A stretch of DNA of 24,059 nt from Dehalococcoidia bacterium (GTDB lineage: Bacteria > Chloroflexota > Dehalococcoidia > GIF9 > UBA5620): positions 1 through 24,059 of the forward strand of contig JADHWZ010000006.1 in the NCBI GenBank assembly GCA_016783225.1, written 5' to 3'. The notes beneath the pieces are model-generated. The model was given only the letters and a program-made list of their open reading frames with translations, made no database searches and was not told the origin of the DNA. Each line of letters opens with the position of its first letter. Position 1 is the stretch's first letter. The translations under genes and the position numbers were made by a program. This document shows, in pieces, positions 15,615 to 23,307 of this stretch.

Positions 15615-17111
15615 TCATCCGCCCTCCTGAATTCTGGGCCTTAACCTGACTTCTTTAGACACCTTGCGGAGAGCATTGGTAATTAGGGAATCTTGCCCCC
15701 AGTACAAGAGCCTCCGCATATGCATATGTGCCTGTTCTTGAGAATACGTGGTTGTGCCCGGGACCAGGTACTCAGATGTATGTCCAACTAGCACTGGGAC
15801 CCAAGTCTCACATACCCAAAGCCAGTCTTCATTGATGCGTGCTTGCGTTGGGAGCGACGTAGTTAGCATGAGCTGTCTGAGTCCACAGATTAGTTCATTG
15901 CTCGCTTCGGTCATCTCGCTACTATCCCCCGTTAATAGGGCTCGTTGAAATCTCTTAGCTTGGTCTTTAATTTCTGTAGTCATGATAGCTACATCGTACC
16001 ACGAGAGGTTGGCAGGATGGCTTCGCATGACCACAGCAAGGCGGTCCCTTAGCTTCGCGACAAGATTGCGGTTGCCTTTATTTATTGGAACAAACGCGTC
16101 TGTTGGCTTGTTTATATACAGCCCCGGGTGCACTGCCCTTGATCTGAAGTGGCCGAGTGATGTGACATTTGTGTCTAAACTGGTTTCCAAAGCTGTACTC
16201 CACGCGTGGTGGACTGTGTGTTTAATAATGTTATAGCTTGGGTGACGATGGTTGCGGAGCACTCTATCAAGAGCATTAAATACAACGGATTGATATCCAC
16301 GTTGTTGTTCGTCCTCAATATTGGTGTCGATGAAATCCAGTGTCTTGTCAAGAACTTGCTCGTGGTCGGGAGGAATGCCAGACTTGTTTCTCGTCTCGCG
16401 AAGTACATCATATAGGGTTCTCCGCTTACCTTTATAAGTTGATAGTTTGACTCTAGTTCTAGAGGTAGCAAAGTGGGCAACACAGCGAAGCATCCCCTCC
16501 AACAAGCTACGGTATTTCGGAGGTGCATTCTGCAAGATGTTTCGATATTTACTCTTGGGATTCTTCAGCTGCTGCTCTAGTTCTGTGGAAGATATTTCAC
16601 CATTCTCAAGAAGCGTTTCACTTAATTCTTGTTGCCATTTCGTGGAATCAAATACTGAGGATATCCAGCTATTTTCCAGCGAACGCTTAAGGCTTACAGT
16701 GGCAAGCGAAAATGGATCAGTTTCTACAGTAGCTTCAGGCCGAATCTTTAGTGTAAGAAAATCCGGGTGCCTTTTGAGGTAGTAATCATAGAATGATTTG
16801 TCTGAAAACAGGTGCAGTATGGCATGGCTATCGTTAATCTGTGCATCACTCAGTGCAATCTCAGTACCGAGAAGAGCATGTGTCTTTAGCAGTCCCAGCG
16901 TTCTACGAAATACACTGGGTGACATGGCCCGCGGTTTCCCGGATGCCAACTCAATATATGCTCCGTCTATCCATTGCAGATAACGATGTATATCGATTTC
17001 CCTATCTACTGTCATACAATACAATTGCTCGGGCTTCCACTTACCGACTTCCCCGAGGCCGTCGTATAGAATAATCGGCCTCGCCGCATATATCTTACCC
17101 GAAGCCCGCAC
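15615..17111 (-). CDS. Uncharacterised 498-residue protein, partner of the deaminase fusion
   Basis: I do not recognise the family. It appears soluble and mainly alpha-helical, without signal peptide, membrane segments, P-loop or obvious nuclease motif. Features are an N-terminal IILYDGLGEVGKWK, a conserved-looking LSDAQINDSHAILHLFSD (87-104), a basic region around 218-240 and a His-containing stretch near 288-302. The GTG at 17109-17111 gives the longest frame but has no ribosome site. The best promoter (-35 TTGACA, -10 TACACT) predicts initiation at about 17107, just inside the frame, so the true start could be the ATG at 17013-17015, giving 466 residues. Its AT content is higher than that of the flanking genes, and it shares that composition with the deaminase gene downstream, so both were probably acquired together. 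Confidence 0.7.
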   Translation of the reverse strand: MRASGKIYAARPIILYDGLGEVGKWKPEQLYCMTVDREIDIHRYLQWIDGAYIELASGKPRAMSPSVFRRTLGLLKTHALLGTEIALSDAQINDSHAILHLFSDKSFYDYYLKRHPDFLTLKIRPEATVETDPFSLATVSLKRSLENSWISSVFDSTKWQQELSETLLENGEISSTELEQQLKNPKSKYRNILQNAPPKYRSLLEGMLRCVAHFATSRTRVKLSTYKGKRRTLYDVLRETRNKSGIPPDHEQVLDKTLDFIDTNIEDEQQRGYQSVVFNALDRVLRNHRHPSYNIIKHTVHHAWSTALETSLDTNVTSLGHFRSRAVHPGLYINKPTDAFVPINKGNRNLVAKLRDRLAVVMRSHPANLSWYDVAIMTTEIKDQAKRFQRALLTGDSSEMTEASNELICGLRQLMLTTSLPTQARINEDWLWVCETWVPVLVGHTSEYLVPGTTTYSQEQAHMHMRRLLYWGQDSLITNALRKVSKEVRLRPRIQEGG

Positions 17112-17113
17112 AC

Positions 17114-17143
17114 AGTGTAAGTCGTTGATATTATCATGTCAAC
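17114..17143 (-). promoter_or_regulatory. Promoter and overlapping imperfect palindrome upstream of the two-gene operon
   Basis: A perfect -35 TTGACA (17137-17142), a 17-bp spacer and -10 TACACT (17114-17119) lie on the minus strand. A 20-bp imperfect palindrome (17124-17143, arms GTTGA/TCAAC, 16 of 20 positions symmetric) overlaps the -35 box and spacer, the position expected of a repressor operator. Confidence 0.5.
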
Positions 17144-17286
17144 AGTCACCTATCTATCTGAACGAGCCCATGTAGCTGGGATCTTGTCAATAGCATCGAA
17201 CTTTTTAAAGGCTCTGTCCAAGCGGATTGTGCACATTGCACGAAACGCTATTTTGTGACGCTTCTGTTCACCGCCCCGTCACCAAG

Positions 17287-17308
17287 GACCACAGAGCTCG
17301 CAGCGGTC
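17287..17308 (+). repeat. Dispersed 22-bp palindrome-like repeat, copy 1
   Basis: It starts GACCACAGAGCTCG and ends GCGGTC. It is 19/22 identical to 22918-22939, in the same orientation. It lies in the otherwise empty 17144-17385 gap, downstream of the ABC exporter genes. A small GTCTA-CCC-TAGAC hairpin is also present near 17381. Confidence 0.45.
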
Positions 17309-17385
17309 TCAGCCAGACTGCGGGGTATTTCGGCAGCAACCTTTCTACCCGCGGAAGGTGCGAATGCGTCTGCCTAAGGTCTACC

Positions 17386-18447
17386 CTAGACTGCGTGCTG
17401 TTGCGTCCTCCTCAGTGTGAATGCCACTACGGCGATAAGAATGAGGTCCAGCGCAACGAGGATGAAGACGTTTGTGGCAACATCCGCCCAGCCGCCACTG
17501 CCCTGGCTTATTTCGACGATTGGTTGAATGAAGTAGTAGGTCGGGAACATCTTCCCAATCCATTCGGGGATTTTGGGAAACATATATAGGAGAGCAGGGC
17601 CGAACAGCAGCATTCCACCGAACTTCCAAACAGCGAACAGGGTTGTGGTATCTTTCACTAAGGCCCCAAGTAACAGACCAAGCTCGGCTGCCATTATCGC
17701 ACCAAGAGCCAGCACCAGAAGCAGTATTCCCGGCTCAGCGCCAAAAGTTCGGTTCAAAACCAGAATCGCTACGCCCATGACGAGGCTGAGAATCACGCCG
17801 AGGAGTCCCTTGGCCACGAAAACGTCTCCGATAGTCGCTGGGGTTACCACCAGCCCCTCAAGTGTCTTCTTTTCCTTCTCGTTGATTACGGACATCCCAG
17901 GCAATAGGAGGCCGCCCATGAATACGGCCATGAGCACGATGAACGGAAGCAGGCGGTCACTCCAAGGGACACTTACGTCACCACCCAGGGTAATAGCTAC
18001 GATCTCGACGGGAGCTTCGTGGCCGGCCAGCTCCCTCACCAGATTGAGTATGGTCACTTCCAGGATAATGCGGTTCTTCGCCAGGCTTTCCCCCCAGACG
18101 TAGGCCGTGACCTCAATCTCCTCACCCCGAGTAACGGAACCATCGAAATCGTGGGGAAGCACCATGCCGATATCCACGGCACCACTCTCAACCGCCTGCC
18201 TAATCTCAGAGATGCTGCCATACTCCTTGGTGATTACCGAGGTCGATTGCTTGAACATGGTCACCAGCTGAGAACTCCCCTCATCCATAATTCCCAACTT
18301 GGGCTTGTCTGTGAACAAGGTGCCGAAGGCCAGTGAGACTACGAGTGAAAGGACAATCGGGCCGGCGACGGCCCAAACGAATATGAAGTTCTTGGGGCTC
18401 TGCCAGAACTCCTTGCCCAGTAGGATGCCTACGCGTTTGAGACTCAT
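17386..18447 (-). CDS. ABC-2 type exporter permease (second)
   Basis: A 353-residue membrane subunit with the ABC-2 layout: an N-terminal amphipathic start (VGILLGKEFWQSPKNFIF), TM1 about 22-42, an extracytoplasmic domain of about 130 residues, then five TM segments from 165 to the C-terminus, with the characteristic PGMSVINEKEKKTLEGLVVTPATIGDVFVAKGLLG coupling region split around residues 180-215. It pairs with the permease of the preceding gene (4-bp ATGA overlap) and the ATPase further upstream. The substrate is unknown; drugs, lipids or a cell-envelope component are typical. Confidence 0.9.
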   Translation of the reverse strand: MSLKRVGILLGKEFWQSPKNFIFVWAVAGPIVLSLVVSLAFGTLFTDKPKLGIMDEGSSQLVTMFKQSTSVITKEYGSISEIRQAVESGAVDIGMVLPHDFDGSVTRGEEIEVTAYVWGESLAKNRIILEVTILNLVRELAGHEAPVEIVAITLGGDVSVPWSDRLLPFIVLMAVFMGGLLLPGMSVINEKEKKTLEGLVVTPATIGDVFVAKGLLGVILSLVMGVAILVLNRTFGAEPGILLLVLALGAIMAAELGLLLGALVKDTTTLFAVWKFGGMLLFGPALLYMFPKIPEWIGKMFPTYYFIQPIVEISQGSGGWADVATNVFILVALDLILIAVVAFTLRRTQQHAV

Positions 18448-19496
18448 TGGAGTTTCCTCCTCAACGCAATAATGCCAATCCAGACGAGAGCCACAGCGAA
18501 ACCCAGTAGTATCAGCAGGTTATACCCGATGTCGCCCCAGCCAGCACCAAAGTTGGAGACGCGATGTACCGTATCTACCAGATAATAAGAAGGGATGACC
18601 TTAGCCCAACCCGAGACAGTGCCTGGAAACACAACGCCGAACGAAGGTATGACCAAGATGACAAGGGCGATGACAAACCAGCCCATCACGGACATCATGT
18701 CCTTACCCAGAGCTGCCAGTAAGAAGCCGACTCCGGTGACTAACACGCCTCCGAGCAGCAGCGTGACTAGCATTATTAGCGGCTGCTGGCTCATGCCACC
18801 GACGATTCCCATGAACAACACTGCCTGGCCGAAGGCGAGGGTCATGCCCACAGCCCCCTTGGCGGCAAACAGGTCTTTGACCGTCATGGGTGTAACCAGT
18901 AGGGCTCGTATTGTGCGCCGCTCGACTTCCTCGCTGATAAGGACAGCCAGTCCAAAGATCTCAAATAGCATGATGAAGATGGCAAAGAGGGGACGCATGC
19001 GATCTCGCGGCGGTATTTGCATGCCCATCATGTCCGGCCCCAGAATCTCCGGCTCTGATGCCTCGAAGCCCAGTCCCGTCTCCTGGTAGGCCAGTTCCTC
19101 GATCAGAACCACAACACCGTCTTTGAGCTCCTCGGGTACACTCGAAGCGAAATAGACATTTACCCTGGGCTTCTGGCCCGACGCAAACCTTTCCATTATG
19201 TCAGCCGGGAGGGCAATCCCTGCCAAATATTCGCCCTCGATCACCGACTCCTTGAGTGCTGCCTCAGATTCAGCCATCTGGAACTCCAGGCCTTCTTCTT
19301 CTGTCAGCTCGAACGCGGGAGGCATCACCGGCGCATAGAGTCCTATCACCAGAGTCTCATCGACTGAGCTCGGCATCAAGAAATAGATGGCCAGGTAGAA
19401 GACGATGCCGAGAGCAGTCATAAGCGCAAAGAACCGATTTCTAAAAAAGAGGGAGAAGTCTTTGGAAATCAGGGCGCCGATGGCACGTAGATTCAT
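18444..19496 (-). CDS. ABC-2 type exporter permease (first)
   Basis: A 350-residue membrane subunit with the same architecture as its neighbour: TM1 about 22-42, a large acidic extracytoplasmic loop (about 43-165), then five TM segments, with LISEEVERRTIRALLVTPMTVKDLFAAKGAVG as the coupling region just after TM2. The two permeases are related but clearly distinct, implying a heterodimeric channel. Its start overlaps the ATPase stop by 4 bp and its stop overlaps the next permease start by 4 bp, a tightly coupled three-gene exporter. Confidence 0.9.
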   Translation of the reverse strand: MNLRAIGALISKDFSLFFRNRFFALMTALGIVFYLAIYFLMPSSVDETLVIGLYAPVMPPAFELTEEEGLEFQMAESEAALKESVIEGEYLAGIALPADIMERFASGQKPRVNVYFASSVPEELKDGVVVLIEELAYQETGLGFEASEPEILGPDMMGMQIPPRDRMRPLFAIFIMLFEIFGLAVLISEEVERRTIRALLVTPMTVKDLFAAKGAVGMTLAFGQAVLFMGIVGGMSQQPLIMLVTLLLGGVLVTGVGFLLAALGKDMMSVMGWFVIALVILVIPSFGVVFPGTVSGWAKVIPSYYLVDTVHRVSNFGAGWGDIGYNLLILLGFAVALVWIGIIALRRKLQ

Positions 19497-20359
19497 GCGT
19501 AGAGCCCTCGTCCGGTGAGCCTGATGAAGATATCCTCCAGGCTGGCCTCCTCGCTGTGGACAGTGACTACGTTCTCCTGGGCAAAGAGCTCATGGATGGC
19601 TTGTGGTGTCTCGGGAGTGTCCAGAATAACCTCGCGGTCCTCGAGCTCACCACTGTGGGTTGCGACTTCAGCTTTGAGCGCACGCTTGCCATATTGCTGC
19701 TTGAGGTTGTGTGGTGTATCCAGAGCGACGATCTTTCCTTGATTCATGAAGGCTACCCGGTCGGAGAGCTTATCCGCCTCCAGCATGTCGTGGGTGGTAA
19801 GAAAGACCGTAGCTCCCCGCTCGCGCTCTTCGAGGATGATGTTGCGAATGGCCTCAGCCGATGTTGGATCAAGCCCGGCGGTGGGCTCATCAAGGAATAG
19901 GACACGGGGGCGATTCACCATCGACCGTGCCACCATCAGGCGCTGTTTCAGGCCTTTTGAATACGTCTCGACTCGGTCTTTCTCCCGCCCTGCAAGGCCG
20001 ACTCTCTTCAGCAGGGCATTGGCGTCGAACGGGCGTATGCCGAACAGACGTGCGAACAACTTCAGGTTCTCTACGGCGCTCATCTGCTCATAGAGATTAG
20101 TATCCTCAAAGCAAACACCGATATCACCCTGCACCTTCTCAACGTTGCTGGCTACATCCATGCCGAGCAGCGTAGCCTTTCCAGCTTTGGGTTTGAGCTG
20201 TCCCGTCAGCATCTTGACGGTAGTCGTCTTGCCTGCGCCGTTGGGGCCAAGAAAGCCCAGGATTTCGCCTTCAGCCACGTGGAAGCTGATGTGGTCCACC
20301 GCGACCAGTTCGCCATACCAATAGGTCAGTTCTTCAGCAACAATCGCATTGTGAGCCAT
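19493..20359 (-). CDS. ABC-2 exporter ATP-binding protein
   Basis: A 288-residue cytoplasmic ATPase that drives the two downstream permeases. Walker A GPNGAGKT (about 38-45), signature TYSKGLKQR (in place of LSGGQ), Walker B VLFLDEPTAGLD and the switch histidine in LTTHDM are all present. The Q-loop position carries Glu (GVCFEDTNLYE) instead of Gln, seen in some members of this subfamily. The C-terminal extension of about 80 residues ends SLEDIFIRLTGRGL, typical of DrrA/CcmA-like exporters. I chose the ATG at 20357-20359 because AGGAGG lies six bases upstream; the frame is open to 20386, but that would place the ribosome site inside the gene. Confidence 0.95.
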   Translation of the reverse strand: MAHNAIVAEELTYWYGELVAVDHISFHVAEGEILGFLGPNGAGKTTTVKMLTGQLKPKAGKATLLGMDVASNVEKVQGDIGVCFEDTNLYEQMSAVENLKLFARLFGIRPFDANALLKRVGLAGREKDRVETYSKGLKQRLMVARSMVNRPRVLFLDEPTAGLDPTSAEAIRNIILEERERGATVFLTTHDMLEADKLSDRVAFMNQGKIVALDTPHNLKQQYGKRALKAEVATHSGELEDREVILDTPETPQAIHELFAQENVVTVHSEEASLEDIFIRLTGRGLYA

Positions 20360-20493
20360 ATCACCTCCTGCATTATTGACTCGCACCAGACCTAGCTTCT
20401 CTGAGAATGCTGTCGCCAGAACCAGGCAACTGCGCTTATTGATTCCATTACCTGGATATTTCTTCTACCACTAGTACACACAAAAAACGAGTT

Positions 20494-22056
20494 TCATTCG
20501 AACAACCCCATCGCCCGTTCCGCCATCGCCGTGATCGTCAGGCTGGGGTTAACGCCCACGTTGGCGGAGATAGCAGCCCCATCCACGACGTACAACCCTG
20601 GATATCCGTAGACCTCGTGGTTGGGGTCGAGCACCCCACTATCAGGGCCTCCGCCGATCGAGCAGCCCCCCAGGATATGCGCCGTGACCGACATGTTGAA
20701 AGCGCTCTCGATCAGGGAGTTGTGTGAGATCCCGTCCGAGACTTCGGCGTAGGCTCGCGCGGCCTGGTTGGCTTCCCGGATGTAGGCCGGCGCGGATTTG
20801 CCGCTGGGCGTTGCCGATTGCAACCCTGGCCGGAACCCGCTGAAAAGCCCCCGCCCCCAGGTGAAAGCTATCTGGCTGTCCAGGCTCTGCATGATGGATA
20901 GCAGCGAGACGCGCTTGTGCCAGTCTTTCAAGACCCGGAAGGAGGCCGTAGAAGGTCCCGGGTGGCGCAGGAAATGCCAGGCGGTTTTGAGCGCCCGTCG
21001 GAAGGGTTGGTCCCCATCCACCAACGGGCCGGAATACAGTTTCATGAACCAGTAGGACCGCGGCAGGCGGTTCTGGGTGACATGGGTGTGGTCGTTGAAA
21101 TAGAAATCGGACGAGATCGCCGGCCCCTGGGTCAGATCGATATCGCGGTCCTTCGAGAGCACCGCGGTGATGGCCTCCGAGTTGGTCCGTACCCGCTGGC
21201 CCAGGGTGGGGGAGAGCTGGGACAAGGTTCCGGCCTCTCGGCAGCGGAAGAGCAGCTCGAGGGTGCCCAATACACCCGCCGCCAATACAACCTTTTGGGC
21301 GCGCAAGGGTGCATAGCGGTGGTTCCGCTTGAGCGGGTGGCTCATTGCCACTTCGTATCCCCCTGCCACCGGTCGAATCAGGGTCGCTTTTCTCAGCGGC
21401 AAGATCTTCGCACCCAGCTTTTCCGCCAGGTACAGGTAATTCAGGTCCAGGGTGTTCTTGGCCCACGGCTCGCAGCCCCCCAAGCAGGCCCCGCAGGATG
21501 TGCAGCCCGTCCGGGGTGGTCCGGCTCCCTCGAAATACGGGTCGGGTGTTTCAACGTCTGGGTTCCCAAAATAAATCCCCAGCGGCACCGGGCCGTAGGT
21601 GTCTTCTACCCCAAGGTTTTCCGCCGTTTTGTAAAGGTATTCGTCCTGGATATGGCGGATCGGGCAGGACGTGACTCCCAGCATCCGGGACGCGGTCTCG
21701 TAATGCGGCTGGAGTTCGGTCTTCCAGTCAATGCCCAGGCGGTTCCAGGCGGAGTCCTGGTAGAAGGCGTCCTTGGGTTTCAGCAGCACCGCGGCGTACA
21801 CCAGGCTGCCGCCGCCGACCCCAACGCCTCCAACGATGTTGACATGCTTGAAGAAACGCTGGGTGAAGAACCCCTGCATCCCCAGGCCCGGCATCCAGAA
21901 TAATGCCAGAGGAGATTGGTTGGCTTTGGCGATGTCCTCCCGCAAAATCCGGCGGCCCATCTCCACCACCGCGACCCGGTAGCCTTTCTCGCTCAGGCGC
22001 AACGCGGCAGCGCTCCCCCCGAAACCGGAACCGATCACAATCACATCATAGTCCAT
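20494..22056 (-). CDS. GMC-family FAD oxidoreductase, cholesterol-oxidase-like
   Basis: A 520-residue flavoprotein that should oxidise an alcohol, perhaps a sterol or other polycyclic or aliphatic alcohol. The FAD-binding dinucleotide fold is at the N-terminus (VIVIGSGFGGSAAALRL), then VGGVGVGGGSLVYAAV; the C-terminus has AHILGGCSIGG and NVGVNPSLTITAMAERAMG. A cysteine cluster C-x2-C-x2-C-x3-C (185, 188, 191, 195) precedes AKNTLDLNYL, a pattern common in this bacterial subfamily that could hold an Fe-S centre. A Shine-Dalgarno lies inside the upstream gene, which overlaps by 11 bp. The DNA is clearly GC-richer (42 of 60 in 21181-21240) than the rest of the window, suggesting a different origin. 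The substrate cannot be deduced. Confidence 0.92.
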   Translation of the reverse strand: MDYDVIVIGSGFGGSAAALRLSEKGYRVAVVEMGRRILREDIAKANQSPLALFWMPGLGMQGFFTQRFFKHVNIVGGVGVGGGSLVYAAVLLKPKDAFYQDSAWNRLGIDWKTELQPHYETASRMLGVTSCPIRHIQDEYLYKTAENLGVEDTYGPVPLGIYFGNPDVETPDPYFEGAGPPRTGCTSCGACLGGCEPWAKNTLDLNYLYLAEKLGAKILPLRKATLIRPVAGGYEVAMSHPLKRNHRYAPLRAQKVVLAAGVLGTLELLFRCREAGTLSQLSPTLGQRVRTNSEAITAVLSKDRDIDLTQGPAISSDFYFNDHTHVTQNRLPRSYWFMKLYSGPLVDGDQPFRRALKTAWHFLRHPGPSTASFRVLKDWHKRVSLLSIMQSLDSQIAFTWGRGLFSGFRPGLQSATPSGKSAPAYIREANQAARAYAEVSDGISHNSLIESAFNMSVTAHILGGCSIGGGPDSGVLDPNHEVYGYPGLYVVDGAAISANVGVNPSLTITAMAERAMGLFE

Positions 22057-22525
22057 CGACCCCCTCCTGGTGCTCTAATAAAAAGGGCAGCATCAAGCCG
22101 CGTAAAACCCGGGCTTTGACATAGGTCATCCCTAGTAACGCGCCGGGTGCCAGTTGGCGCAGTTCATCCGCGATATGAGGCCAGGGGAAGGGGTTGTCTG
22201 TTTCGTAATGCAGCGCCAGCCCCGGGTTCTCATCGATCACCGAAGTCACGGCGACCAACCGCATAGGGAAGCGCGTTTCCAGCACCCCGCCGCGCTGGAC
22301 CAGGTTGGTCGCCGTCCCATCACCGCTGAACCGCTTCCCCCACCAGCCGCCCAGACCGCTGACCACCAGGCCCGGCCCTGCGATCTTCCGCAGCCATCCC
22401 GGTCCCACAAAAGACCCCTGGTAATAGCCGACCAACGAAGGGATCGGTGGGTATTCCAGGCTGCCGTAAAGCTTCCGGAATTCTCCCAATTTCATCTGGT
22501 TGAGTTTCTCTGACCATTCCGACAT
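22046..22525 (-). CDS. Conserved-looking small protein coupled to the GMC oxidoreductase
   Basis: A 159-residue protein without signal peptide or obvious membrane helix. Motifs include YYQGSFVGPGWLRKIAGPG, GLGGWWGKRF, TRFPMRLV and LHYETDNPFPWPHIADELR; the GGWWGKRF part recalls GXWXG-type small beta-barrel proteins, but that is a guess. AAGGAGG lies five bases before the ATG. The 11-bp overlap with the oxidoreductase gene and the shared high GC point to a two-gene functional unit, perhaps a substrate-binding or accessory partner. Function unknown. Confidence 0.75.
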   Translation of the reverse strand: MSEWSEKLNQMKLGEFRKLYGSLEYPPIPSLVGYYQGSFVGPGWLRKIAGPGLVVSGLGGWWGKRFSGDGTATNLVQRGGVLETRFPMRLVAVTSVIDENPGLALHYETDNPFPWPHIADELRQLAPGALLGMTYVKARVLRGLMLPFLLEHQEGVDGL

Positions 22526-22549
22526 GCCGTCCTCCTTGAATTCAAGCGC

Positions 22550-22616
22550 TTAGAGGGTGGTTCTATCTTTGAACTCCATAATGATACCATCCTTAGGGCT
22601 CGTATACACCCTCTAA
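22550..22616. repeat. Perfect 10-bp inverted repeat upstream of the GMC operon
   Basis: TTAGAGGGTG (22550-22559) and CACCCTCTAA (22607-22616) are exact reverse complements, 47 bp apart. The pair brackets the region where the promoter of the minus-strand GMC operon should lie. It could be a pair of regulator sites or the ends of a tiny mobile element. No canonical promoter could be fixed inside it. Confidence 0.5.
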
Positions 22617-22917
22617 CTCGGAAATGGAAGTCTACGTAATACCCCGGTAGTCTATTCTCGCGGGATTTCCCATTTCAAGTTGGGGTGAGGCCATTCTCAT
22701 CCGTCATCGCTCTTGGCGCCAATGATATGCCCATGTCATTTGGCCGTCAACTCATCCCAGCGTCTCTTGCCTCTTTTCGCCCATTAGGTTCCGCCAGTTG
22801 GCTCTTTCGCCGTGAAGCTAAGCATACGGACTCTCGAAGCTATTTTACTACAGGAACCTGCCTATGTCTGCAGTTTGATATGGGAAATCCAGGTTACCTT
22901 ACTGCCCGGTTATCAGT

Positions 22918-22939
22918 GACCACAGGGCTCGTAGTGGTC
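22918..22939 (+). repeat. Dispersed 22-bp palindrome-like repeat, copy 2
   Basis: GACCAC and GTGGTC arms lie around AGGGCTCGTA. Nineteen of 22 positions match the copy at 17287-17308. Together the copies bracket the ABC exporter and GMC operons in direct orientation. Confidence 0.45.
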
Positions 22940-23105
22940 CCAACTTGATGAATGGAGGGCGTAGCTCCAGCTGGGTTTTCTCGGCCGCTGGAAACATATT
23001 AATCTCATCGACCTGTGCTTTCAATGCGGATAGCTTTTGGAGCTGTCATGAGTTTTCCCTATTTGTATTTGGGTGATGACCAATCCGCCTTTATCAAGGG
23101 AGGGG

Positions 23106-23221
23106 GTGACATTTTCCCGGGGCACTTATGTGGTGACATGGTGACAGGACGTTAATGTTGGAAACAAAAAGGCAGTGACACAAGCTCTATCTTCATGTTA
23201 GACTCGATATGTTAGGTGACA
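23106..23221 (+). repeat. Cluster of five GTGACA direct repeats, possible transposon-end relic
   Basis: GTGACA occurs at 23106, 23133, 23141, 23175 and 23216, several times as GGTGACAT. Multiple short direct repeats of this kind near GGGGGTGACATTTTC resemble the multi-site ends of some insertion sequences. No transposase reading frame is adjacent, so at most an end fragment remains. Operator repeats for the downstream gene are the alternative. Confidence 0.35.
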
Positions 23222-23307
23222 TAGTTCAGGAAGTGAGGCCATCGGCGCGGATTTATTCTTGCTGGTAGATTGGTCAGCGCCGTTAGATTTCAAAAAGGGG
23301 GTCAAAT

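Larger units (their letters stand above)
22617..23307. other. About 690-bp region without a convincing gene
   Basis: Divergent spacer between the GMC operon and the substrate-binding protein. It contains the second copy of the 22-bp repeat, a distant 11-bp inverted pair (GGATTTCCCAT at 22663-22673, ATGGGAAATCC at 22880-22890) and the GTGACA cluster. An 87-codon plus-strand frame at 22685-22948 has no ribosome site or recognisable motif, and I do not call it a gene. Confidence 0.5.

Noticed and set aside
20465..20493. Run of A/T after the GMC stop as a terminator
   Set aside because: The minus-strand TTTTTT is preceded by only a 3-bp stem, too weak to call.
20642..21903. Long frames of 274 and 328 codons overlapping the GMC gene
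   Set aside because: Produced by the high GC of the region; low-complexity Pro/Gly/Arg composition and no start signals. The GMC frame has clear motifs.
22685..22948. 87-codon plus-strand frame
   Set aside because: No ribosome site, no recognisable motif, and it overlaps a repeat.
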